Source of the DNA: Sabethes cyaneus
Lineage: Eukaryota; Arthropoda; Insecta; Diptera; Culicidae
NCBI RefSeq assembly: GCF_943734655.1
Contig: NC_071354.1
Coordinates: 145,242,642 to 145,306,641 of the forward strand
Length of the DNA stretch: 64,000 bases
Direction of reading: 5' to 3'
Positions 46,020 through 55,710 of this stretch are shown piece by piece. A model generated the notes under the pieces. It was not told the origin of the DNA, ran no database searches, and saw only the letters and a list, made by a program, of their open reading frames with translations. Numbering within the stretch: the stretch's first letter is position 1; each line of letters starts with the position of its first letter. The translations under genes were made by a program, and so were the position numbers.

Positions 46020-46930
46020 ACTCTGCTTGCACGCCGATTGTTTACGGGGCCTTAGCTCTTTTGAACCAATGAAATCTCCAGATCCGGATTATTCTACCTT
46101 TTTTCCTGTTTTATCTAGACAGCGTTATAATTTCCGAGCTCATTAACATTTTTCGTGCCAGTCTCAGTTTAGAACATATCCCGAAGAATTGTCGGAAAGT
46201 AGGCAGATATCTGAAGGCATACCTAAGGCAGATAAGAAAGAGAAAATCATGCATTAGGCTATCTGATCTCAAACATGTTGCGTGGGCATCATCATGCATA
46301 CCAACACGATAAATCTACGAATCCGCACTGCATTGCGTAGTAACGTTCATTGAGGAATCGCTCAGATATCAAGAGACGGTATTTTGTGTTTTCCTTGACA
46401 TTGGAGGCGCTTTCGATAACACGCCCTTCGCTTCAATTACTACGGCAGTAGTGTAATCATGTCTGAAATCATGGCATCATTCACTAGGCGAAGAAAGCAT
46501 GTTGTTACTCCCCCTATACTGATGCCTAACTGTCAGCTTCAGCAATGTAGTCAAACTCCTCGGAATAATTCTGGATAAAAAACTGAACTGGGCTGCCAAC
46601 CTAGATTAGGCTGTTAAGAAAGCATCTAGTTGGAATCAAATACAGGGTTGTAGACTAAACAGTTAAACAGAGAAATCAGGGGACTGGACACAGTTCCGCT
46701 CTTTATCATTTGAAGAATATTGGATGATACCAACACCTGCCGCTTTTGTAACTCTGAACTTGAAAGTTCAGCGCATCTGCTCTGCGATTGCGGGGCTCTT
46801 GCTTTATCTTGGCTAACTTCTTCGAAAGTTGCCTTCTTACTCCATACCGAGTATAGAACCAAACCCACACACGTGCACACGATTACAACTATCTAGCTCA
46901 ACTTCATCAATGGGTTTGAGCAGTCCATTA
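46020..46930 (+). mobile_element. Second LOA/I-type LINE relic, opposite orientation
   Basis: Plus-strand remnants: LSSFEPMKSPDPDY near 46050, KLLGIILDKKLNWAANL near 46550-46600, and CRFCNSELESSAHLLCDCG at 46737-46795, clearly homologous to the CCHC region of the minus-strand relic at 45.3 kb. Much of the reverse transcriptase and RNase H has been deleted. Confidence 0.6.
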
Positions 46931-47508
46931 ACTGTGTACAGTAATGGAGGCCTGCCCCAAAAGACGATCTTTAAGAATGTCACAGTGGCCTTTTAAGCCA
47001 ATACCCTTCTGGCATACAAAAAAGGCTTCGCTGCTTAATCTGCACAGGGCCACGCGCGCTGTAACGCCGGCTCTGGTTGACGGGCAGCTGTCTTAGCCGA
47101 TCTAGTTCGCGCTCGCTTAATGTCGACTTTTGCCTCTCCGCTCGTCGATCTTCCTCCAAGTTTCATCCGAAATCCACTTCTTCCGCCCGCTGCGCGCTTT
47201 ACCGAGGGTTTCATCACCGGTCGTGATGAAGGCATTCTTGATGCTGGTCCATTACTCTTCAACGGTTCCATGAGGTGGCAACTTCAAGGCTCGGGATTCA
47301 AGTTGTTCGACAAAGGTCTCAATCGGCGGACGTCGTAACGGCTCCTAACTTTCTCCTTCCGTCGTTGGACACGTGCGACGCGCAAACGTATTTCAGCGAT
47401 AACAAGATGATGGTCGGATGCAGTATCAGTGCTGCGTTTGTTGCGTACATCAAGAAGGCTCCTTCGCCATTTTCGGTCGCGTTAAAGATCCGCGTTCTTT
47501 GAGCCAAT

Positions 47509-47614
47509 CCCAAGTAACATTTTTGTTGTATCATAGCTTATTAAACTATTGTACAGCTAATCCCCGTGGAACAAGTGCCTGATAAGCTATTATACAACAA
47601 AAATGTTACTTGGG
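47509..47614. mobile_element. 106-bp palindromic MITE (CCCAAGTAACATTTTTGTTG ends)
   Basis: CCCAAGTAACATTTTTGTTG at the left is exactly inverted at the right, ending ACTTGGG at 47614, with a short spacer around 47560. AT lies on both outer sides. It is inserted in the minus-strand LINE relic just after its GDFKAN motif. Confidence 0.8.
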
Positions 47615-47671
47615 ATATTCGCTTTGAAATCACCTAAGTGGATTTGGATGTCCTCCTTCGGGATTTTATCA

Positions 47672-47700
47672 AGTAGTAGTAGTAGTAGTAGTAGTAGTAG
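47672..47700. repeat. (AGT)n microsatellite
   Basis: About ten uninterrupted AGT units. Confidence 0.95.
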
Positions 47701-47785
47701 GGGGAAAGCCACCATCAGTTCAAGGATTTGCCAATGTATGTGGGTAGAATTACAGTAGATCCAAATTTGATTAGTCACATTCCGG

Positions 47786-48228
47786 CGTGACGTTACAACG
47801 TTTTGACATTTCTTTGCACAGTATTTGTGTTTCAGCTAAGAAAATCGTTGAGAAACCTCCAAATATTATTATACATTTGGAAAGAGCATTAAATGAACAA
47901 ATTATTAAATAATGCTATTAAAAATGAACAAATTAATAGCATTTGCCTTACTTAGATTGTTTTGGAAAGCAAATATGTAGCGTGACGTTACAACGCGCCA
48001 GAAATTCGTCTTTTGGTTCTTCTGTTAAAAAATATGAAAATTCTGGTCTCTTTCAAATTTTATCTAAAGACTTTCTTCTATGATTTGATAAGAGATGAAT
48101 ACTGAACAACTTGCTATGTTCAGAATTCCGATAATTAGTGAAGTTAATTTTTAAACAGTTTTACTTTTCGTGACGTTACAACGCTCTGCTCTACACAGAG
48201 AGGGTCGTAGCTCCGTTGTAACGTCACG
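47786..48228. repeat. Four perfect copies of CGTGACGTTACAACG, possible MITE
   Basis: The 15-mer occurs at 47786-47800, 47981-47995 and 48169-48183 on the plus strand and inverted at 48214-48228. The first and last could be terminal inverted repeats of a ~440-bp element. The sequence between copies is not obviously repeated. Confidence 0.65.
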
Positions 48229-48525
48229 AAAAATCTGTTCAGTTAATTCAGTATTTCAGTATTTGTTAATTATCGCTGTTGCTGCCTTCTGTGCATAAGG
48301 GATAATCCAAAACCGTGTTGTTAATTTATCTTTTCACTATTTTGCCTACGTAATTGTGGGGTTCTTCACAAATTACGTCGCGCAGTGGGAGGGATTCTAA
48401 GAAAGTGAGACGTAAGCAATAGCATCGAAACCTTAAAACATAGCATAATAGTTGCTTCAGAAAAGTTTCTTCATTTAAAAAGCACTTTCTAGTGGTGAAA
48501 AAATATTCGGACATTAGGGTGTCCT

Positions 48526-51500
48526 TAGGGTTGGTAAACGGCTAGATGCGGAATATAGACCCCATAGTGGTCGTTAGCCTCTTATCCAGCAACTCCGATC
48601 CCGACCTCCTCGTGGTACCAGCCGGAATACGAGCAACCTTAGCGGAGATCGGGTAACCAACCCCGGTGAAAACTAAGGTCGTATACTAACCGGGAAGGAG
48701 GTATAGTGCGTCTCGGCACTATGAGATGGCAGCCCCATCGCGAGACTCGGTAGTGTTGCCCCAGTACGGCTACACACCTAAACTAAACTTAACTAACAAC
48801 ATTCAAGCATATTCGGAGCGGAATATTCGGCATCGACCTAGGCGACGAAATAAGGACGACGAATGGAGACTCGGGACTTGGAACTGCAGATCGCTAAATT
48901 TCGCAGGTTGTGAGCGGGTGCTGATTGAACAGCTGGAACCCCGCAAACTCGGCATCGTAGCTCTGCAGGAAATCTGTCGCAAAGGAGAGAAGGTATGGAA
49001 GATCCGTGGCGGAAAGGCCCAGTTTTACCAGAGCGGTGGCGCTACCAACGAACTGGGAACGGGCTTTGTAGTGCTGGGCGGAATGCAGGATCGCGTGATA
49101 GATTGGAAGGCGATCAACGAGAGAATGTGTGTATTGAGGATAAAGGGCCGTTTCTTCAATTATAGCATCATTAACGTGCACTGCCCGCACGAAGGTAGAC
49201 CCGACGATGAGAAAGAAGCGTTCTACGCGAGGCTGGAGGCTACGTACGACAGCTGCTCGTCACGGGACATCAAGATCGTCATCGGGGATATGAACGCCCA
49301 GGTCGGTAGGGAAGAAATGTATAGACCGGTGGTAGGACCCCATAGCCTGCACACCGACACAAACGATAACGGCCAACGATGTATAAACTTCGCAGCTTCC
49401 CGAGGCCTGGTGATCCGAAGTACCTTTTTCCCGCGCAAGGATATCCACAAAGCCACCTGGAGATCACCTGACCAACGTACAATGAACCAAATTGACCACG
49501 TTCTCATAGAGGGCCGGTTCTTCTCTAACATCACGAACGTACGCTCCCGTCGGGGTGCGGATATTGATTCTGACCATTACCTAGTAGCAGTACATGTGCG
49601 CTCAAAGCTGTCCACCGTATACCGGACACGTCAAAGCCGCCCTCCTCGGCTGAACATCAGGCAGCTAGATAACCCACAAGCTGCCGAGAACTACGCGCGA
49701 GTACTGAATGAGGCACTGCCTTCTTCCGAGGAGTTAGGTGCTTCAAACCTCGAAGACGGTTGGGGCAGAATACGCTCGGCCATCGGAGAGGCCGCTACCG
49801 CGGCACTAGGTATTGAGCCTCGGAGTACACAAAATGATTGGTTTGATGGGGAATGCCAACAAGCGGTGGAGGAGAAAAAAAACGCTTGGAAAAATTATCT
49901 AAGTATTGCCACTAGAGAGAACCTGGCCAAGTACCGACGAGCTAGGAACCAGTTGACCACGATCCTGAGGAGAAAAAAGCGCCAAAAGGAGGACAGAGAT
50001 CGTGAAGAATTAGAACAACTATTCCGAGCTAATGACACGCGCAAGTTTTATGAGAAGGTGAACCAAACTCGGAAGGGCTACACACCGAAACCTGACATGT
50101 GTAGGGACGAGGGAGGGAATCTAATTACAAACGAGCGCGAGGTGGTCGAAAGGTGGAAGCAGTTCTTCGATGAACACCTCAATGGCGAAGTCGCAGAAGG
50201 AGGCGGAACGGAAATTAACCTAGGAGCGCCCATGGAAGATAGTGATGTCCTAGCACCTGATCTCCAAGAAGTCAAACGAGAAATCAGGTTGCTGAAGACC
50301 AATAAAGCCGCTGGGAAGGACCGCCTACCGGCAGAGCTTTATAAACATGGCGGGGAAACGCTAGCAAAGGCTCTACACTGGGTTATTTCGAGGATCTGGG
50401 AGGAGGAAAAGCTACCGGAGGAATGGATGGAAGGAGTGGTTTGTCCCATCTACAAAAAGGGTGATCGGCTAGACTGCTGCAACTATCGTGGTATTACGCT
50501 GGTAAACGCCGCCTACAAGGTACTCTCCCAGATCCTGTTACGCCGGCTGTCACCGATAGCACAAGGTTTCGTAGGGAATTATCAGGCGGGTTTCATGGGG
50601 GCTCGCGCAACTACGGACCAAATGTTTACTATCCGACAGATCTTGCAGAAATGTCGGGAGTACAACGTGCCCACGCATCACATCTTTATCGATTTCAAAG
50701 CAGCATACGATACCGTCGATCGAGACAAGCTATGGCAGATAATGCACGAATACGGTTTTCCGGACAAACTGACGCGACTGATCAGAGCTACATTGGATCG
50801 AGTGATGTGTTTCGTACGCATCTCTGGGACACTCTCGAGTCCCTTCGAGACGCGACGAGGGTTGAGACAAGGTGACGGTCTATCATGCATGCTGCTCAAC
50901 ATCGCTCTTGAGGGGGTGATCCGACGAGCGGGCATTGAAACGAGAGGCACGATTTTTACCAAGAGTAGCCAACTTCTAGGCTTTGCAGATGACTTCGATA
51001 TCATAGCCAGGAACTTTGCGACGGCGGAGGCAATCTACGCCAGACTGAAAGCGGAGTCTAGGAGAATTGGGCTAAAAATAAATGCGTCGAAGACCAAATA
51101 CATGAAAGGAAGAGGCTCAAAGGAAACAAATGCGCGCCTCCCACGGACGGTAACCGTTGACGGCGACGAACTAGAAGTGGTAGAAGAGTTCGTGTATTTG
51201 GGATCGCTGGTGACCGCGGACAACAACACTAGTAAGGAGATCCAGCGGCGCATCCAAGCGGGAAATCGGGCCTACTTTGCCCTTCGTAAAACGCTACGAT
51301 CAGGAAGCATACGCCGCCGCACGAAGTTAACAATGTACAAAACCATTATTAGACCGGTAGTTCTTTATGGACTTGAAGCCGTGACGCTGCTTACGGAGGA
51401 CATACGCGCCCTTGCCGTGTTTGAGCGGAAAGTGCTGCGGACGATATTTGGCGGAGTACAAACTGAAAGCGGAGAGTGGCGGAGGCGTATGAATCACGAG

Positions 51501-51813
51501 CTACAGGCACTGCTTGGGGAGACTCCCATCGTACATCTAGCGAAAGTTAGCAGGCTACGGTGGGCCGGACACGTCGTAAGGATGCCGGACGACAGTGCGA
51601 CGAAAACGGTCCTCTTCAACAACCCCACCGGCACCAGGAACAGGGGGGCCCAACGTGCACGATGGCTCGACCAGGTCGAAAGCGATTTGCGACTTCTGAG
51701 ACGACTAGGAAATTGGCGACGAGTGGCCCAAGACCGAGTTGAATGGAGACGAGTGCTTGAAACAGCACGAGCCACCCCGGCTCTATGCTGCTGAAGAAGA
51801 AGAAGAAGAAGAA
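48526..51813 (+). mobile_element. Near-full-length RTE-clade non-LTR retrotransposon
   Basis: The element has a ~200-base leader, a single long ORF, almost no 3' UTR and a (GAA)n tail at 51793-51813. GGGTGTCCT flanks it at 48517-48525 and 51814-51822, a 9-base target duplication. This layout, one endonuclease/RT ORF plus a short microsatellite tail, fits the RTE clade (JAM1-like in mosquitoes). A decayed relative lies at 20925-24110. Confidence 0.85.
48726..51794 (+). CDS. RTE-type ORF: apurinic-like endonuclease plus reverse transcriptase (1022 aa)
   Basis: The protein copies the element's RNA at a nicked genomic target (target-primed reverse transcription). The endonuclease spans about residues 45-300, with GTWNCRSLN (49), ALQEIC (78), IGDMNAQVG (186) and SDHYLVAVHV (281). 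A basic linker follows. The reverse transcriptase runs from about 520 to 800: LLKTNKAAGKDRLPAELY, GITLVNAAYKVLSQILLRRL, FIDFKAAYDTVDR, RRGLRQGDGLS, the LGFADDFDI catalytic box near 752 (FADD rather than YADD, usual for these elements) and LKINASKTKYM. The C-terminus ends with GHVVRMPDD and RARWLDQVESDLR. The ORF is uninterrupted and the stop lies just before the GAA tail. All key residues I can check are present, so the copy may encode active enzyme. The ATG at 48726 is the first in frame that precedes all conserved parts. Confidence 0.9.
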   Translation: MAAPSRDSVVLPQYGYTPKLNLTNNIQAYSERNIRHRPRRRNKDDEWRLGTWNCRSLNFAGCERVLIEQLEPRKLGIVALQEICRKGEKVWKIRGGKAQFYQSGGATNELGTGFVVLGGMQDRVIDWKAINERMCVLRIKGRFFNYSIINVHCPHEGRPDDEKEAFYARLEATYDSCSSRDIKIVIGDMNAQVGREEMYRPVVGPHSLHTDTNDNGQRCINFAASRGLVIRSTFFPRKDIHKATWRSPDQRTMNQIDHVLIEGRFFSNITNVRSRRGADIDSDHYLVAVHVRSKLSTVYRTRQSRPPRLNIRQLDNPQAAENYARVLNEALPSSEELGASNLEDGWGRIRSAIGEAATAALGIEPRSTQNDWFDGECQQAVEEKKNAWKNYLSIATRENLAKYRRARNQLTTILRRKKRQKEDRDREELEQLFRANDTRKFYEKVNQTRKGYTPKPDMCRDEGGNLITNEREVVERWKQFFDEHLNGEVAEGGGTEINLGAPMEDSDVLAPDLQEVKREIRLLKTNKAAGKDRLPAELYKHGGETLAKALHWVISRIWEEEKLPEEWMEGVVCPIYKKGDRLDCCNYRGITLVNAAYKVLSQILLRRLSPIAQGFVGNYQAGFMGARATTDQMFTIRQILQKCREYNVPTHHIFIDFKAAYDTVDRDKLWQIMHEYGFPDKLTRLIRATLDRVMCFVRISGTLSSPFETRRGLRQGDGLSCMLLNIALEGVIRRAGIETRGTIFTKSSQLLGFADDFDIIARNFATAEAIYARLKAESRRIGLKINASKTKYMKGRGSKETNARLPRTVTVDGDELEVVEEFVYLGSLVTADNNTSKEIQRRIQAGNRAYFALRKTLRSGSIRRRTKLTMYKTIIRPVVLYGLEAVTLLTEDIRALAVFERKVLRTIFGGVQTESGEWRRRMNHELQALLGETPIVHLAKVSRLRWAGHVVRMPDDSATKTVLFNNPTGTRNRGAQRARWLDQVESDLRLLRRLGNWRRVAQDRVEWRRVLETARATPALCC

Positions 51814-51985
51814 GGGTGTCCTCAAGCAGATACAAAAAGTATTTTCTCTATTTTAAGTCAAAAATGACTGCTGTCTACAGAAAGTTTATAGAAAAACTAA
51901 TTTTAAGAAACTTTGTTGAATGCTAGAGATTTATATTTTTTACATGAAAAAAGTTATAGAGCCAAGCTCTTAGGGACACCCTAAG

Positions 51986-52365
51986 GTAAAAATAGAACAA
52001 TCTCACCAGCAGTCCTTCGTATGGAATAGTGTAGCGTGCTTTGAGGTTCCATAAGTGCTTCTAATAGTTAATTTAATTTTTCATTCTGGTATCCATGTGC
52101 AGTATTAAGACTCGTTTTGGCCAAATTTGTTACTATATAGCAGGAGATGCTTTATAAGCTAAAACGAAAAAAATAATTAAAATAACTTATTAGGCTTACC
52201 TATTAGCTAGGCCGTGTGGCTCCGTCATCTGGCCAAAACCGCGGTTTTGAGACCAGGCAGCCGGGAACCACCCAGCATCGCATCTCCTAGCTTGGCTACT
52301 CAAAAGAGCATTACCAGGTATGGCCACGTGGAGGCGCTAGGTAGGGGCTTGGGATGGCTAGTGCT
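51986..52365. other. Short non-coding stretch
   Basis: No gene or defined element recognised. Confidence 0.3.
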
Positions 52366-52369
52366 CTAT

Positions 52370-52740
52370 ATTGGACGCTCCTCATTTGCCTTCCCCATTT
52401 CATACCCTCCTCCTTCGGGATTTTATCAACCACTTAAACTCTGTTTAGCTGGCTGTAGAAACTTATTTCCTCCTGCAGGTTGGTAGCATCTGTTGGTGCA
52501 TAGCACTGGATTGCTGCAAGGTTTCTAACTCGTGTTCAGAATCCGGCAACGATTATTTTTTCGTTTATCGATTCCTACTTCATCAGGGTCGCAAGTGCCC
52601 CTGGGATCAATAGGAATCCAACTCCTCTTTCTCGAGTAGCATTTTTACCTTGTATGCCAGAGTAGAGCAAGATTTGCCCGGATGATGTTTTGTGTTCGCC
52701 AGTACCCGGAGTTAAAAGAAAATTAACTACTGGGTGTATA
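52370..52740 (-). mobile_element. LINE endonuclease fragment
   Basis: On the minus strand, AIQCYAPTDATNLQEEISFY and VDKIPKEE (about 52520-52410) match the endonuclease region of CFDP2-like LINEs, the same family as the relic at 47030-47780. Only the endonuclease part is present. Confidence 0.55.
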
Positions 52741-52844
52741 AGTACACATTTGTTTGTTACAGCCGAATTACTATAGGAAAATCAGATATGTTATAAAGTT
52801 ATTTATAATTGAAATAGGAGTCCAGGAGTTAGGCGGTGCTGTTA

Positions 52845-53105
52845 GATAGAGTCAATAGGACTTTTGCACTAGCTCCGTAACTGTCCTGTACTCTTATAGC
52901 CGGCCGCAAAATCTGTCGATAAAGAAGGGTCAAGTCTTAGAAAGACGTTTAAGCCCACAGCTTTGCTTTGCTAGGAGTCCTGGAGCGCAGCGAGCAAGAT
53001 GGTTAGACCAGATGGAGCGAGATACGGTGGAGAGTACTCGGTGTCCGAGGAATTGGAGAGCGGCAGCTAACCGAGTAAATTAGTCTTAGGACGGCAAGCC
53101 ACCTA
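52845..53105 (+). mobile_element. SINE-like repeat body joined to a LINE 3' fragment
   Basis: GCTGTTAGATAGAGTCAATA through AGTCTTAGAAAGACGTTTAA (52842-52950) is repeated at 62167-62285. It is followed by a decayed ARWLDQMERD-type LINE C-terminus at 52995-53090. It could be a SINE with a LINE-derived tail or two adjacent fragments. Confidence 0.5.
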
Positions 53106-53109
53106 AAGT

Positions 53110-55640
53110 AATTTGAATATAAGTTTCCGCAAATTCGTCAGGAATTTTATAATTAATCTTCTAGTAACAGCTAGGGGAAAGCTTTATTATCTAAACCGAA
53201 AATCATACCATGCTGTGGTATTCATTATCATTTTTAATGTAAATGTTAAGTTAAATTTTGACTACTTTATAACTTTGTAACATAACAATATTATTGCTGT
53301 GTTATATTATAGCAACGTTGTATTATATTCAGAATTGATGCAAAGAAAGATAAAGAATAAAGAATATAAAGAATCTCGTTATATTGGAGTACGTTTGGTT
53401 GCTATATTAGATATTACTTATTTCGTGTTTTAAATTCAGCCTTAATATTTGTCATTCTTACACCTACGATATGAATGAAAAATGGGCAACCAGTTTGCCT
53501 CATTCCGTATTCAGTTCAGATGAATTTGACAAAAGCGTGGCAGCAATAAATAAATCAATCAAAAGGTATTGTGCGCAACTAATGCAATTTTCATCTTTCT
53601 CTTACTCACCCACATGTCTGTATGACGTCCAGCCCACATCCTGTTCGTTGTCCTAATGAACCCTTCTCCAGCATTCGACTCGCAGTGTTCATGAAACGGG
53701 AAAAGTTAAAGCATTCAGAGATTTACAAATCCTGCAAAAGCAAGATAATAATTAAATCAATCTTGCAGACAAAGGCATCGGTATTTGACAGCGTAAGCTG
53801 AACAGCAGCAGTCACATTCAACGACCTTTGCCATTGCCCAGCGAACAATGAGAATGTCACATTTTTAATGAGCAGGTGCAGAAGTTCCCAACCCCTATCG
53901 GCGCAAATGCGGTCCGGAAAAGGGAAGATCATCAAGAGCTTGATCTCGATTTCGGTTCAACTCTTTCAACCGGGTAAATCAGTGATTACTGGTTATCGCA
54001 ACGAGCTTGTGGTAACATTTGGGATTGACGATTGAGAAAATTGTTACCTCTATTATGTAATTGTCACAACATCACTAATTGTGTTTCTTTTCACTAACAA
54101 CGCGTAATTAAGATGGCACGCATTGCAATGTTCCCAAAATTCACCCTTGTGGTAATTTATGCTTATTGCCGCCAGCTATTAAATGGGCTGTTAGATCAGT
54201 TGAGAAGTTATGGGTAGGTACATCAACCGTACTTTGAATTGTTGGTTTGTTCACAAAAAATGGTATGGGTAATACGGCGAAAATATTGCAAAATAGATAG
54301 AATAGATTATAAACATAATTCTTATAAATATTATCTAAAATTGACTTAATATTAGAATGTTAATCCAGCTAAAATTAAAACTTAAAATTGGTACAATTAA
54401 TTGGTTAGACAGTGTGAAAATTTCCAATAAAGGATTAAAAATAACCACGGCTTTCAAATATCCGTCATCCGGATTGTCATTGTAGGAAAATTTCAATCGT
54501 GGTACGCGAAAACTACGACTTACAATTTAGGAAAAGTTGTTTCCTTCCAGTCAGTGCAACAATAATAGTTCTTTAGTCACATTTCTATATATACCTACAT
54601 ACATCCCCTTCAATTGACGGAGCATGAGCGACGCCCTCTCTTTTGTGAACAGAAAAATCCACAACGAAATTATGCCAACTTCACAAGTCAGCACCGGGGA
54701 GGGAAAAGTTGAAAGCAAAATTGTTGGGTCCGCGCTACGATCTTTTTCCCCTTTTCTCTACTCCAGCAGTGGCGATGCTTTGTTCAATTCATTGGGTTGC
54801 TAAAGATCCCGGATTACACGCAACGATGGAGCTCAGAATACCTAATGCTCGAGCGAGTTCGTGCTTCGATGCATCATCACACCACACCGGCGGAGGGTGA
54901 CCGGCTCCCTGTAGGCGTAGGAAAACTGCCTGCAATTTTTCCTTCGTTCGATTCGCCTTTTCCCTGATGCACGGCGTGCGCACAGACAAGCGGCAATCGT
55001 CCAATTTAATTCAATTTGTACAAATCTTTTGTTCCGATATGGCTAGGGTCGGTAGGTATAGCGATCACAGTTTCGCTCGAGTAGGTGGGGGCATATCCTG
55101 TGGTTATTGCATCAGTGTAAGTTTGTTCAAGAATGCGGCGAAATAAGTTTTCCTCTTGCGTACTGACAGTCTTATTCATATTCATGAGCAAATCAGTGTT
55201 GGGTAAGTTATTCTTACGACAGAAGTTGCGAATATTGAATACTTCCGTTACCTAGACCGGTACAGTATGAAAGCGTCGTGAAACCTTTATGGGATTGTGT
55301 ATACAATTTGATACTTACTATGCATGATTTTGTTTGTAATCTACAAAAGATGAGCTAAAAATGTAGTTCGAGGTTCGATAAATTGTTTGTTGTGTTCTTG
55401 AGTTCTGCTGAAGTCTAAAAAACTTTATAATATATAAATTTTTTATAGCATTTTAAGCTTTACCACACCTGCGATTTTAATAAATAATCTTTTTATATGA
55501 AGGGTGTTACGATCATTATTCGGTCATGCGAAAATTCGTATAAATTGACTTTTCTGTTAAACATCAAATTGTTTCAATTTAATTCATTTATAGTATGATA
55601 TAGAGAAAAATATTGCTGCCGGTTGACTGAATCCGAATTG
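53110..55640. other. Non-coding region, nothing recognised
   Basis: No conserved ORF, RNA gene or defined repeat. 54550-55050 is richer in G+C than its surroundings. Confidence 0.3.
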
Positions 55641-55710
55641 TCTAGCCGGGGTACGCGACGTTAGGCATACGGACGATAGACATAATGGAAGATACGCATA
55701 ATGGAAGATA

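Larger units (their letters stand above)
47030..47780 (-). mobile_element. LINE endonuclease-to-RT linker relic
   Basis: Minus-strand remnants: LDKIPKEDIQIHLGDFKANI at 47685-47620 (endonuclease GDFNA motif), then after a MITE insertion AFITTGDETLGKARSGRKKW near 47240-47180 and RREAKVDIKRARTRSAKTAA at 47150-47090. This is the linker of craniofacial-development-protein-2-like LINEs. Confidence 0.6.
48514..51985. mobile_element. Small MITE split by the RTE insertion
   Basis: TTAGGGTGTCCT at 48514 and its inverse TTAGGGACACCCTAA near 51970-51984 bracket the RTE. Removing the RTE and one 9-base duplication leaves a unit of about 170 bases with inverted ends. Inferred, not certain. Confidence 0.45.
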
